Positions 12,464 to 24,164 of a stretch of DNA of 64,000 nt are shown here, one piece after another. The position numbers and the translations under genes are program-made. Position 1 is the stretch's first letter. Every line of letters begins with the position of its first letter. The stretch is from NCBI RefSeq assembly GCF_036711975.1, contig NC_091968.1, positions 26,211,001 to 26,275,000 on the forward strand, given 5' to 3'. The notes under the pieces were generated by a model. It saw nothing but the letters and a program-made list of their open reading frames with translations. It did not search any database and was not told where the DNA came from. Source of the DNA: Onthophagus taurus. Lineage: Eukaryota > Arthropoda > Insecta > Coleoptera > Scarabaeidae.

Positions 12464-14368
12464 TTATTGAAAAATTGGTTCCTTACAAAAAGATATTTTA
12501 TTAGAACCACTAAAATGTTCGAAAATTAAAATGACGTTCTCTCCGTTTTTTAAAAATGGAGCAGGTAAATACAAAGTTTTTTGAGGTCCAAATTTAAAGT
12601 ATCTCCCCAAAACGAAACCGTTTATAATAACAATTCCTTTCGTCCAATCTCTCATATCAATATAAGTATCTTTCTTGTTGTTTTCATCGACGTTTAAAAT
12701 TCCTTTGTATAATTTCGGTCCATCAGCAGTTAACAATTTTTTCGTTGGATTTAAAGAATTGTTGAAACTCCTCGCGAAATGTAAAGGATAAATCGTCCAA
12801 TTTCTTAACGGGTGTACATCCAAATAAATTTGATCTTCATCCATACCTTTATGTTGATTAAATTGATACAATTTACCATAATTAATTCGTCCAAAATTTT
12901 CCACGACGATATCCAAGACTGCATTTGTAATTTCAGGAAGATTTAAAGTTGAATTATTTAATTTCCAGTAACCAAAGTTATTTAAATCGTCCATTGAGGT
13001 TAATTTTGGCGAAATTAATTGATGATTTATTAAAACCATGACTGTATCTCTAACATGTCCGGCTATCTTTAGAATAGAACCTTTGGGAATTGTTAAATTT
13101 GTTTTTCTATAAACGATGTAACCATAATTTTGGCCTAATTTTTCCATATATGTTGTTGAAACATAATTGTATTTTTCAAAAACGTTTTGCAATAAATCAT
13201 CTAAATCCATACATTTAGTTATTTCAATATAATCATAAGCAACTCTTCCTGGTAAAAAGGGAATTAGTGGGGTGTTAAAATTAATTTTAGAGTATTTCTC
13301 GATCAATTCTTTGATTGAAAAATATTTTTCGCCATAATCACCATTTTCGGCTATTGGAGCGTCATAATCGTAACTTGTTGTATCTAATTTAATGTTGCTA
13401 TTATCGTTTTCATCATTTTCAACATTCGCCCCGTTCATAAATCCCCAATTAGTACCCCCATGAAACATATAAAAATTAACTGAGGCTGGATACTGAATAA
13501 TTTCAAGTAAAGTATCCGAAATATCTATGTTTCTTCTAGTTTCGTGTTTATCACCCCAATGATCGAACCAACCCGTCCAAAATTCCATAACCATACACGG
13601 TTTATTGGGCTGATACGATTTTAAAATATCCAATTCTTTTTTAGCATCAATTTGAAAATTGGCGGTATATAAAACGTCAGGTAAACTACCGTCTTTGCCG
13701 TTAGATGGCGTATCGGACGTAAATAATAATTCTTTTATCCCATTTTTAAGGTAAATTTCTTTTAAAAATTCTAAATATTTAGTGTCGATTGGTTGATTTT
13801 TCTCTTTAACATTTCCGTATTCGTTTTCGATTTGAAACGCAATAATTGGGCCACCATTCGTGAATTGGTACGGAGATAAAACCTCGAAAAGCTTCTTAAA
13901 GTAATTTTCAACCTTCTTCATAAATCCTACATAATGTGTTCGAATATCAGACGATTGCAATGAACCAGCTAAAAGCCATGGTGGTAAACCACCAAACTCC
14001 CATTCTGCACAAATATAAGGCCCTGGTCTGATTATAACAAGTAAATCTAATTCTTTTGCAATTTCTAAGAACTTTCCAATATTACAAAATTCTTGAAAAT
14101 CCGTTTTTGATGTACCAAACTCAAATAAGTTCTGTTTTGGTTCGTGTAAATTCCATGGAACGTATGTTTCGACGCAAATCAAACTTGCAGCTCTTAATTT
14201 ACTTAATCTATCGTACCAATAATCAGGGTGTACCCGAAAGTAATGTATCGCACCACTATAAATTGTTATTGTTTTTCCATTCAACTCAAACTTATTACCT
14301 TCAGCTTTTAACCCGGATTTAATACCACCTTTAGTGTAATAATCGTAAACGGTTGGAAAATAATCCAT
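12464..14368 (-). CDS. GH35 beta-galactosidase-like enzyme, copy A
   Basis: Glycoside hydrolase family 35, nearest in layout to beta-galactosidase-1-like protein 2; expected to release terminal beta-galactose. The 634 codons match the family length of about 630-650. The TIM barrel fills roughly residues 25-350. The acid/base Glu is E183 in QIENEYG and the nucleophile is E262 in MVMEFWTGWFDHWG; HYFRV, ETYVPWNLHEP and RPGPYICAEWEFGGLP are also present. Beta domains with an RDW-like block (MRDWTKGIVIINGFVLGRYF) end the protein. There are no introns in this stretch. The frame stays open for 7 codons above this Met (VTLLVST) up to a good acceptor (ttttactcttttag) at 14390, so a first exon with a signal peptide probably lies upstream; I could not place it. 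AATAAA overlaps the stop. Copy B at 39258 is the paralogue. Confidence 0.94.
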   Translation of the reverse strand: MDYFPTVYDYYTKGGIKSGLKAEGNKFELNGKTITIYSGAIHYFRVHPDYWYDRLSKLRAASLICVETYVPWNLHEPKQNLFEFGTSKTDFQEFCNIGKFLEIAKELDLLVIIRPGPYICAEWEFGGLPPWLLAGSLQSSDIRTHYVGFMKKVENYFKKLFEVLSPYQFTNGGPIIAFQIENEYGNVKEKNQPIDTKYLEFLKEIYLKNGIKELLFTSDTPSNGKDGSLPDVLYTANFQIDAKKELDILKSYQPNKPCMVMEFWTGWFDHWGDKHETRRNIDISDTLLEIIQYPASVNFYMFHGGTNWGFMNGANVENDENDNSNIKLDTTSYDYDAPIAENGDYGEKYFSIKELIEKYSKINFNTPLIPFLPGRVAYDYIEITKCMDLDDLLQNVFEKYNYVSTTYMEKLGQNYGYIVYRKTNLTIPKGSILKIAGHVRDTVMVLINHQLISPKLTSMDDLNNFGYWKLNNSTLNLPEITNAVLDIVVENFGRINYGKLYQFNQHKGMDEDQIYLDVHPLRNWTIYPLHFARSFNNSLNPTKKLLTADGPKLYKGILNVDENNKKDTYIDMRDWTKGIVIINGFVLGRYFKFGPQKTLYLPAPFLKNGENVILIFEHFSGSNKISFCKEPIFQ

Positions 14369-14392
14369 TGTTGAAACTAATAAAGTGACCTA

Positions 14393-14850
14393 AAAGAGTA
14401 AAATGAAACAAACAAGAGTTAATATCGATGATACCAACAGTAGGAAGTTAAAATTTAAAAATAAAGTGATAAATTTTATTTAATAACAACAAAGTTTACA
14501 TTCGATATTAAATTATATGCGTCATCACGGTGACCTTTAAAATTCATTATTTGCTTTTATGATTGAAAAAAGTCGGCTTGTCACAAACTTGTGAATCATC
14601 AAAAAAAGTTATCGTTTAAACTTTACATAAGAAATCAAGTTTTAATATATTTTCTTACTAAAATTGCACTATGTTTAGTACTTGAGCTATTTTATCGCTT
14701 TATCTGATAACAAATAATTGTTTTTAATAAAAAGTACATAATATTAATTCTGTTTTAAACAATAATATCAGATTGTATTGTTCTGTTCTAATTTCCGCCT
14801 GAAAAAAACAATTAGATATCAAAGTACATCATAAAAAAGTGGATTTTTTT
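14393..14850. other. upstream region of GH35 A
   Basis: AT-rich. It should contain the promoter and perhaps a short first exon of GH35 A on the minus strand. Several Met codons occur, but none gives a convincing signal peptide with a donor in the right phase. No TATA/initiator pair as clear as that of copy B is seen. Confidence 0.4.
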
Positions 14851-14854
14851 GCTT

Positions 14855-16875
14855 ATGTTGCTCAAAATGATGTTGATTTCATCTTGGTTAATCTACAAAA
14901 TAAAAAATGTTACAAAGTTATTATTAAAATGTTGCAAATAGATGTTATGGACATCTTTAGAAGATTGTTTTTGATTATCCACCCCTATTTTTTTATAAAA
15001 AATTGCCATAAAATCCAATTAAACACCATCATAAACACAGAATTAATAACTGTCAGATTAACTAACCTAAAAGTGTCAAAATTTGACATTTAATTTTAAT
15101 TTAAAAGAGATAATTAATATTATTACATAAAAAAAGTATATTTTATAAATTAAACTTTATTTCATAGAAATTTTCCATCATTTATCATGTTTATATCTTA
15201 AATGATGTTGATTTCATCTTGGTAGATCTACAAAATAAAAAATGTTATAAAGTTATGATTAAAATGTTGCAAATAGATGTTATGAACATCTTTACAAGAT
15301 TGTTTTTGATTATCCACCCCTATTTTTTTTTTTAAAAGCCATAAAATCCAATTAAACACCATCATAAACACAGAGTTAATAACTGTCAAATTAACTAACC
15401 TAAAAGTGTCAAAATTTGACATTTAATTTTAATTTAAAAGAGATAATTAATATTATTACATAAAAAAAGTATATTTTATAAATTAAACTTTATTTCATAG
15501 AAATTTTCCATCATTTATCATGTTTATCTTAAATGATGTTGATTTCATCTTGGTAGATCTACAAAATAAAAAATGTTACAAAGTTATGATTAAAATGTAG
15601 CAAATAGATGTTATGAACATCTTTACAAGATTGTTTTTGATTCTCCACCCCTATTTTTTTATAAAAAATTGCCATAAAATCCAATTAAACACCATCATAA
15701 ACACAGAATTAATAACTGTCAGATTAACTAACCTAAAAGTGTCAAAATTTGACATTTAATTTTAATTTAAAAGAGATAATTAATATTATTACATAAAAAA
15801 AAGTATATTTTATAAATTAAACTTTATTTCATAGAAATTTTCCATCATTTATCATGTTTATATCTTAACTGATGTTGATTTCGTCTTGGTAGATCTACAA
15901 AATAAAAAATGTTACAAAGTTATGATTAAAATGTTGCAAATAGATGTTATGAACATCTTTACAAGATTGTTTTTGGTTATCCACCCCTATTTCTTTATAA
16001 AAAATTGCCATAAAATCCAATTAAACACCATCATAAACACAGAATTAATAACTGTCAGATTAACTAACCTAAAAGTGTCAAAATTTGACATTTAATTTTA
16101 ATTTAAAAGAGATAATTAATATTATTACATAAAAAAAAGTATATTTATTTTATAAATTAAACTTTATTTCATAGAAATTTTCCATCATTTATCATGTTTA
16201 TATCTTAAATGATGTTGATTTCATCTTGGTAGATCTACAAAATAAGAAATGTTACAAAGTTATGATTAAAATGTTGCAAATAGATGTTATGAACATCTTT
16301 ACAAGATTGTTTTTGATTATCCACCCCTATTTTTTTATAAAAAATTGCCATAAAATCCAATTAAACATCATCATAAACACAGAGTTAATAACTGTCAAGT
16401 TAACTAACCTAAAAGTGTCAAAATTTGACATTTAATTTAAAAGAGATAATTAATATTATTATATAAAAAAAGTATATTTATTTTATAAATTAATTTTTAT
16501 TTCATAAAAATTTATCATGTTTATATCTTAAATGATGTTGATTTCATCTTGATAGATCTACAAAATAAGAAATGTTACAAAGTTATGATTGAAATGTTGC
16601 AAATAGATGTTATGAACATCTTTACAAGATTGTTTTTGATTCTTCACCCCTATTTTTTATTTACCATAAAATGTATTTATTTATGTTGGATAACAAAAAA
16701 GTCCAATTAAACACCATCATAAACACAGAGTTATTAATTAACCTAAAAGTGTCAAAATTTGACATTTAATTTTAATTTAAAAGAAATAATTAATATTATT
16801 ACATAAAAAAAGTATATTTATTTTATAAATTAATCTTTATTTCATAGAAATTTTCCATTATTTATCATGTTTATA
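14855..16875. repeat. tandem satellite, ~337 bp unit, 6 copies
   Basis: Units start with tgatgttgatttcatcttgg, at about 14868, 15201, 15533, 15868, 16208 and 16533. Each holds the palindrome gtgtcaaaatttgacat. Copies are over 90% alike by eye and differ mostly by small indels; the last is the most diverged. Open frames of 60-84 codons recur once per unit and are an effect of the repeat, not genes. A lone diverged copy lies at 19240-19560 beyond the next satellite. Confidence 0.92.
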
Positions 16876-17429
16876 TCTTGAAAATAAATACACTCGATTT
16901 TATTTTTGTTTTGAAATCCTACTAAAGTTGTATATGAGTGTCCTTGATGTTTCTTATCTCCCGGTTCCACTTCAACGTGAGTTTAATCGTTAAAATCATC
17001 TAATGCTGTCTTGTCATTGAATGCAAATAAATTGGATGTGACTTGAGAGGCCATTTTCTTGTTTTGAAAAGTTTTAATAACTCCTATTACTGCTTACAAA
17101 GCTGTTAAATATAGAAATGAATTGGCATATCAATTATTAATTTAATGAATTATTGCGATTATTAGATATACAACTCAGAATGATATGGTTTAATATTCGA
17201 TATTGTATTTTTTGCAAGTTATACAGGTGGTCAGAAATGTGCGTCAAATTTCCATATTTCGAAAAGTCAAAAACTTAATTTTTTTAAATTGCAACCCCAC
17301 TTTTTTCCTTCACCAGCGTGTTGAAAAATAAGAAGACTTTACATATAGACTCAGCTTATCGAGACAGACCCTTTACAGTCACAAATGGGACTTAACTAGA
17401 AACAGAAAAGTCCATAACGTTAGTAGTTT
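16876..17429. other. spacer between two satellites
   Basis: Non-repetitive in this window. At 17223 the phrase tacaggtggtcagaaatgtg looks like the end of a transposon of the tacagg-type seen elsewhere, and may be the left edge of the unit carrying the 173 bp satellite. No gene is seen. Confidence 0.4.
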
Positions 17430-18995
17430 TTGGCCAAAAACGTACTTATGCAAGCACTTGATCGACGCGTGTTATACACCATTAGAAAGAGCAGAAAATT
17501 TTCGATATGATAGATATGGTTCTAGAGTTTTCTCCTGGTGATATAAGAAAGTTATCGACCCGACAAGCTTTAAAAGTGGCCAAAAAGTGTGAATTTAGTT
17601 GTTTTTGGTCAAAAACATACTTGTGCAAGCACATGGTCGCCGTGTGTTATGCACCATTAGAAAGAGCAGAAAATTTTCGATAAGATAGATATGGTTCTAG
17701 AGTTTCCTCATGGTCATATAAGAAAGTTATTGGCCCGACAAGGTTTAAAAGTGACCAAAAAGTGTAAATTTAGTGGTTTTTGACCAAAAACATACTTGTG
17801 TAAGCTCGTAATCGCCACGTGTTATGCACCATTAGAAAGAACAGAAAATTTTGGATAAGATAGATATGGTTCTAGAGTTTTCTCCTGGTCATATAAGAAA
17901 GTTATCGACCCGACAAGGTTTAAAAGTGACCAAAAAGTGTAAATTTAGTGGTTTTTGACCAAAAACATACTTGTGTAAGCTCATGATCGCCGAGTATTAT
18001 CCACCATTAGAAAGAGCAGAGAATTTCCGATAAGATAGATATGGTTCTAGAGTTTTCTCTTGGTCATATAAGAAAGTTATCAACCCGACAAGGTTTAAAA
18101 GTGGATAAACGTGAATTTAGTGGTTTTTGGTCAAAAACATACTTGTGTAAGCTCGTAATCGCCACGTGTTATGCACCATTAGAAAGAACAGAAAATTTTG
18201 GATAAGATAGATATGGTTCTAGAGTTTTCTCCTGGTCATATAAGAAAGTTATCGACCCGACAAGGTTTAAAAGTGGTTAAAACGTGAATTTAGTAGTTTT
18301 TGGTCAAAAACATCCTTGTGTAAGCTCATGATCGTCGCGTGTTATACACCATTAGAAAGAGCAGAAAATTTCTGATAAGATAGATATGGTTCTAGAGTTT
18401 TCTCCTGGTCATATAAGAAAGTTATCAACCCGACAAGGTTTAAAAGTGGTTAAAACGTGAATTTAGTTGTTTTTAGCCAAAAACATCCTTGTGTAAGCTC
18501 ATGATCGTCGCGTGTTATACACCATTAGAAAGAGCAGAAAATTTCTGATAAGATAGATATGGTTCTAGAGTTTTCTCCTGGTCATATAAGAAAGTTATCA
18601 ACCCGACAAGGTTTAAAAGTGGCCAAAAAGTGTGAATTTAGTTGTTTTTGTCCAAAAACATACTTGTGTAAGCTCGTAATCGCCACGTGTTATATACCAT
18701 TAGAAAGAACAGAAAATTTTGGATAAGATAGATATGGTTCTAGAGTTTTCTCCTGGTCATATAAGAAAGTTATCGACCCGACAAGGTTTAAAAGTGGTTA
18801 AAACGTGAATTTAGTTGTTTTTAGCCAAAAACATCCTTGTGTAAGCTCATGATCGCCGCGTGTTATACACTATTAGAGAGAGCAGAAAATTTCTGATACG
18901 ATAGATGTGGTTCTAGAGTTTTCTCCTGGTCATATAAGAAAGTTATCGACCCGACAAGGTTTAAAAGTGGCCAAAAAGTGTGAATTTAGACATCC
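17430..18995. repeat. tandem satellite, ~173 bp unit, 9 copies
   Basis: Each unit contains atagatatggttctagagtt, then catataagaaagttat, then gacccgacaaggtttaaaag. Starts are about 173 bp apart (ggtttaaaag at about 17570, 17742, 17918, 18091 and on to 18960). The array has alternating variant types (cgccacgtgttatgcacc versus cgtcgcgtgttatacacc), so it expanded in blocks. It is unrelated in sequence to the 173 bp satellite at 24 kb. Confidence 0.9.
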
Positions 18996-19239
18996 AAACC
19001 TCTCTAACTTTTCAACCAACAAACCATGGTATAAGCTATCAAAAGCTTATGAAAAGCCAGTAATTCACCTGCCCTCAACAATCTAGTGCATTCGATACAT
19101 ACTGAGGAAAGCTGAGTAGATTTGTGGATTTGTAAAAGCTATGTTGCTGGTTAGATATATGGGCCATAGTGAAAATTCGATTTTGCGTGTCATGGCCAAT
19201 AATTTGTTTTCAAACATTTCGAGCTAATAACAAATTAGG

Positions 19240-19560
19240 ACATGTTGTTCAAAATAATCTTGGTAGATCTACAAAATAGGAAATGTTAGTTACAAATATA
19301 TGTTATGAACATCTTTATAAGTTTGTTTTTGATTATATCTTATTCACCACCCCTATTTGATGATTGTAATAGAAGTAATTAAACATCTTTATAAACGCAA
19401 AGAAAATAACTGTCAAACTAAATACACCTAACCTAAAAATGTCATAAAATTTGACATTTAATTTTAATTAATTTTTAATTTAAAAACATTTATGATTAAT
19501 ACTTTTTGATTAACATAAAAAGAATATATTTATTATATTTACAGAAATATTGGATATAAT
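19240..19560. repeat. solitary diverged copy of the 337 bp satellite
   Basis: Starts with aatcttggtagatctacaaa and retains the cacccctatt, aacctaaaa and atttgacatttaattttaat blocks of the array at 14.9-16.9 kb, with several deletions. It shows that the 173 bp array and its flanks were inserted into, or grew within, the older 337 bp array. Confidence 0.8.
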
Positions 19561-19898
19561 GTAAAGTTATATAATGAGAAGAAAAATGATTATTTTTTAA
19601 ACATTATTTACAAAAGTAATAATCAAATAAATGCGTCAAGGATTCGAATAAGGTAATATAAAAGCATAAACAACGTTATTTTCCATCGTTTCTATTTTTA
19701 GATATTAAATTGAGGACGTGAAATTAAAAAATTGCGGCGCAATTTCTTATCTCTTACGCTGAATAAGAGATGTCGCTGAGTCTAGATATTTGTTTATTGG
19801 TAAATCCCGTTTTAAAAGTTGTTATCTTATCTTTTTTGCTATTAATAACAACGTTAATAACAAAACGGTGATAATTTCGAAACGATAAGTAACGTTGG

Positions 19899-19905
19899 TA
19901 TAAAT
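19899..19905 (+). promoter_or_regulatory. TATA box of the PNRC-like gene (candidate)
   Basis: TATAAAT at the left edge of a GC-richer leader (about 19920-20290) with no satellite content. A donor-like GTGAGT at 20222 suggests a leader exon ending near 20221 and an intron before the coding exon. Promoter assignment is an inference from position and composition. Confidence 0.45.
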
Positions 19906-20442
19906 ATTATCGTTTTAGTCGCTTAGCGATTTATTTAACGCGAGTCGTTGGTGGGAGAAAGACAGAGAGACGCCGAGACTGAGTTTTGTGTGGGGCAGTT
20001 ATCGATTGACGCAGCTGTGAGCTGTGAAAGTTGTTGAGTGTGTGTGAAAGGAAAGCAGTGAGAACAAGATTTCTAGAAGTAAATCCTCGTTTTTAGATCA
20101 GAAAATTTTGGGGAATTAATCGTTGAGAAAAAGCGACGCGGCTCAGAACGTCTAAAGTACGAGTATTTTTAATAATAATTCGTGGATACGTTCTTTAAAC
20201 TTCAAACCCGACTTGCATATGGTGAGTGGTGACTCCTTTGTTAGTAAACGGCCGCCATCTTGTCATCATCATCGGATATTGTAGCCGCGAAGACTTTTTA
20301 ATCCAGAATTGTAGTGTTTTATTGAAGAAACGAAGAATAATAATAAAACGACGGATTTCTCGAGTGTTTTTACTTAAAATTTGATGAGAAATTGTGTTTT
20401 AAAAAAGTATCTACCTAAGAACAATTATCTTTTCTGTTGAAT

Positions 20443-20730
20443 ATGGCACGATCTCGAATGTCGAAATCCCCCGAAAAAGGTGCCGCCACGAAATGGTTCA
20501 AAACAATAAGCCCCCCGAGTACACCGATGGGACCAAGTCCCGGTACCAGTCCGAGAACATCACCGGGTTTATTAGCTGGTCATTACGCCGGATGTAAATT
20601 TACTGAACCCCCGGCACCATCAGCCCTACCTCAACCGCCAAAACATTGGACGCAGGGCTTTGTATTCCGCGATCATCAATCTTTCGACATTGCGCACCAA
20701 TTAAAGGTGCTATTAAAGGTGCAGGCCTGA
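20443..20730 (+). CDS. PNRC-like protein (proline-rich nuclear receptor coactivator family)
   Basis: A 95-residue protein. The C-terminal third carries the family hallmarks in order: YAGCKFTEPPAPSALPQPP KHW (residues ~46-66; SH3-binding-like proline block ending in P-x-H-W) and a terminal QLKVLLKVQA, which matches the C-terminal helix of PNRC1/2. In vertebrates PNRC2 links nuclear receptors and, in P-bodies, decapping and NMD factors; this role is carried over from the family, not shown here. The N-terminal half is basic and Ser/Pro-rich (MARSRMSKSPEKG, then TPMGPSPGTSPRTSPG). I chose the ATG at 20443; two codons upstream is only TTG. Single coding exon. Family members are often longer (about 130 aa), so this is a compact form. 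Confidence 0.8.
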   Translation: MARSRMSKSPEKGAATKWFKTISPPSTPMGPSPGTSPRTSPGLLAGHYAGCKFTEPPAPSALPQPPKHWTQGFVFRDHQSFDIAHQLKVLLKVQA

Positions 20731-20949
20731 TATGGGTCATCCAACGAACGCACGAACTCTCCTAATGTAATTTTAAGATTTGGAAGCGAGTGAACACGAC
20801 AATATTTAATAATTGTATTTTGAAACAAAAAAGTTTTAAATAATTAACGAAACCCAGTTAAAAAATTTTCATTTTTTTTAAATCTTATTAATTCTTTTTG
20901 TATCAATTGATGTTCGATCTTCTATTTTATGTAATTTTAAAACCATATT

Positions 20950-22110
20950 AGATTTAAGTGGGAATTATTTTATTTAAAAAAATAATTTTACATCAAAAGT
21001 GAGGTTAAAAAAAATTTTGAAACGTCACTTTTTATATTTTGAGGTTAGTAAAATTTTTTTAAACGTCACTTTTTATATTTTGAGGTTAAAAAAATTTTTT
21101 TAAACGTCACTTTTTAAATTTTGACGTTTTTATAATTTGAAATTAAATTTTTTTTTGTGTAATTTAATTACATTTTCGGATCTTCAATGTTATTATAAAA
21201 CAATGAATCGAAATTTAAAAGAATTTCGAAAATAATTGTTAATAGGAAGTGAGGTTATCTGCGTAAATAACCTCCCCGATTTTGCTGTTTAATTTTTAAC
21301 AATTATTTTAAACTTAAAATAATTAAGTGGTATTGATGGTCCCGTTTATGTAATAATATCCATTTAAATCTTATTTAAAAAAAATAATTTTGAATCAAAG
21401 TCAGGTTAAAAAAAATTTTGACACATCACTTTTTATATTTTGAGGTTGGTAAATTTTTTTAAACGTCACTTTTTAAATTTTGACATTATTATAATTTGAA
21501 ATTAAATTTTTTTTTGTGTAATTTAATTACATTTTCGGATCTTCAATGTTATTATAAAACAATGAATCGAAATTTAAAAGAATTTCGAAAATAATTGTTA
21601 ATAGGAAGTGAGGTTATCTGCGTAAATAACCTCCCCGATTTTGCTGTTTAATTTTTAACAATTATTTTAAACTTAAAATAATTAAGTGGTATTGATGGTC
21701 CCGTTTATGTAATAATATCCATTTAAATCTTATTTAAAAAAAATAATTTTGAATCAAAGTGAGGTTAAAAAAAATTTAGAAACGTCACTTTTTATATTTT
21801 GAGGTTAAAAAATTTTTTTTAAACGTCACTTTTAAATTTTGTGGTTTTAATTTGAAATTAACAATTCTTTTTTGTTATAAACGTTACATCTTCGGATCTT
21901 CAATGTTATTAATAAAATAATGAATCGAAATTTGAAGCGGATTTGAAAGGATTTCGAAAATAATTGTTAACAGGAAGTGAGGTTATGTACATAAATGAAA
22001 CGAAACCTCCCCAATTTGCCGTTTAACTCTTAACAATTATTTTAAACTTAAATAATGAAGTATTGTTGACGATCCCGTTTATGTAATAATATCCATTTAA
22101 GTCTCATTAA
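20950..22110. repeat. three ~360 bp tandem units downstream of the PNRC-like gene
   Basis: Units contain gtgaggttaaaaaaaa...aacgtcactttttatatttt, then cggatcttcaatgttattat and tggtattgatggtcccg. The middle two junctions (ggtcccg at 21338, 21698) are 360 bp apart and nearly identical; the third is diverged. Inside each unit, a shorter phrase (tttttaaacgtcacttttta) is itself repeated two or three times. It may be part of a long 3'UTR or simply intergenic. Confidence 0.8.
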
Positions 22111-23690
22111 GTTTTTAAAACTATATAAAGTAAGATTACCATTAATAAGTACAAATCGTGACAAAATAATGTAAAAGAGAAAAGAAATGATTGTCCTGTT
22201 CAGCCGCTCTGTGATATTTAGATTTAAAACGACGGTTTTAGAAAAAAAAATATTTCTAGTTATCGAGACTTCTCTAGATGAACGAAAAAATGAAAAAATT
22301 TCTAAATAAGTCTATTAACAATACAATTATATATTATATTATTATATAAACGGCATATATGTGATTTTCCCAACTCGGAAAATTAAGAAAATAATTCAAC
22401 GGGGACTATTCCCAACGAAATCGCTCAACGTCGCTCAAAACGATCTCAAAATTTCAATTTTAAGAGGATTTCGATGCGAAAGTGTTCCGTTGATTTATAT
22501 ATCTTTTAATTTTTTAATTGAATTGTATAAAAAAAAGAATAGAATAACTTTCCGGGTTGGTATTTTTGTTAAGATGAAGTACAAATCAATAATCACGGAA
22601 AAAATATGTGTGTAAAAAAGTATGTAGTTTTAAGATCCAGCATTTAAACAAAAAAGTCGATTTTTTTGTTTAATAATTTTTGCAATGTTATTTTTACTTT
22701 TATTATTATTATTTTTTATTTTTGAAGCATCAATTTGCGATCCTTCGCTTCATAATTAAATGTGAAAGTGAGTTTTTTTTTTATTTAAAGCGGAGTTTGG
22801 TCGCAAATTGGCTTCGAAAACGACCCCAACCCTAAATTTATGAACATTACGCATCATTAAAATGTTTGTTTTTTGAGGCAATCGAATCGAGTCTTCCTCT
22901 TTCCAAAGCAAAGAGTTTAACTTAAAAAAATGTTGAAGAGAAATCATTTTGTGATGTGCAATACAAAGAAGTCATTTTTAGTTTATTAAAAAAAAACTCG
23001 AAAAGAAAGATTAAAATAAGAACCTTTCCATCCTTTTTTAATTTCGAATTTTTTCTCGGACGAATTTAATAAATAAAATCAAATTTCTTATTAAGGGACT
23101 TATTTTTTTCTTTTTTTTATATTAATTAATTGTGTATAAAAAGATTAAATCATACAGTTTTAGTTTTTAAGCCGTTTTTTTTTTTGGATCTCAACTTTAT
23201 GTAACGGCTTGTTTTTCGAAAAGCCGATTCTCTGTAATTTTTGAAAATAATTATTTCGTTTTCGCCATAAAAAAGAACACCGACACGATATCATGTAAAG
23301 AAAAAAATTAACTAACAACAACAACAAATTCATTGTCCATCCTTTTATCTGTGATACCTCTATCCTTAACCCGAATATATCCCTTCTCAAAAATAATTAA
23401 AACAAAAAAAAAAAAGAAAAAATCACTAATGTGTAATAATCCTTTTTTTCCATATTAATTCCCAATAAAATCCCATCCCAATTTTTTCCCGGGGTTTCTT
23501 AACCCCCACCAAATTTTTAAAGATAAAGAACTTATTCGAATATTACCAAGCAAGTTTTGGAGCCATCCAAGCAAGAAGGATTAGGATAAAAAAGGTTAAA
23601 GTACTAATTGAGGATTCGTTATTAATCGATCTTTTTTTAGGTGTCTTACAAAAACTCGTCCCCATCACAAACCACTCGTGGACTTGATCA
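22111..23690. other. AT-rich intergenic DNA, no gene seen
   Basis: Short open frames (for example 22361-22615 and 23160-23390 minus) have no protein-like pattern. Long A and T runs occur throughout. No transposon ends recognised. Confidence 0.5.
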
Positions 23691-24010
23691 TACTTGGCTA
23701 GAAACCACAATGTTACTTGCAGACACTGTATATTACTAACAGAGGTGACTAGATACTGCTTATGGAAGAGTAAATACTGTTGGTAAAAAATTAGATAGTT
23801 CAGGTAGAAGACCAACTACTGCTTGTAGAAGATTATATGGCTTGTAGAAGAATTTATACTCTTGGCAGCAGATGGGATACTCCAGGTAGAAGACTAGACT
23901 GCTTGTACAAAACTAGATACTGCGTACATAAGATTAGATACTGCTTGCACAGACTAGATATAGCTTGTTTAAGAATACATACTTTTGGCAGAAGACCAAC
24001 CAGATGAGAT
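23690..24010. repeat. minisatellite, ~25-30 bp units, left block
   Basis: Degenerate units of the form tagatactgcttgtagaaga, about ten in a row. The same minisatellite resumes at 27030-27335 on the far side of the 173 bp satellite, so the large array sits inside it. Confidence 0.7.
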
Positions 24011-24164
24011 CCACCATTGGGATCTCAGAAACCATAAGAAATGCAGAAATGGTTAAATGGGGGCAAAGTTGCGTATCTTAGAGGTCATCATTTTTCAACT
24101 AATTTTTTGGATCTAGCCGTTTTAGTTTTTAAAATATGGCCGAAAAACAAAAAACTTACTTTTT

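Noticed and set aside
14839-16435. Repeated 60-84 codon frames (VDLQNKKCYKVMIKMLQIDV and similar)
   Set aside because: They recur once per 337 bp satellite unit on both strands and show no codon-level conservation.
20437-20442. Start of the PNRC-like protein two codons upstream
   Set aside because: The codon there is TTG. The ATG at 20443 is the natural start in a eukaryote.
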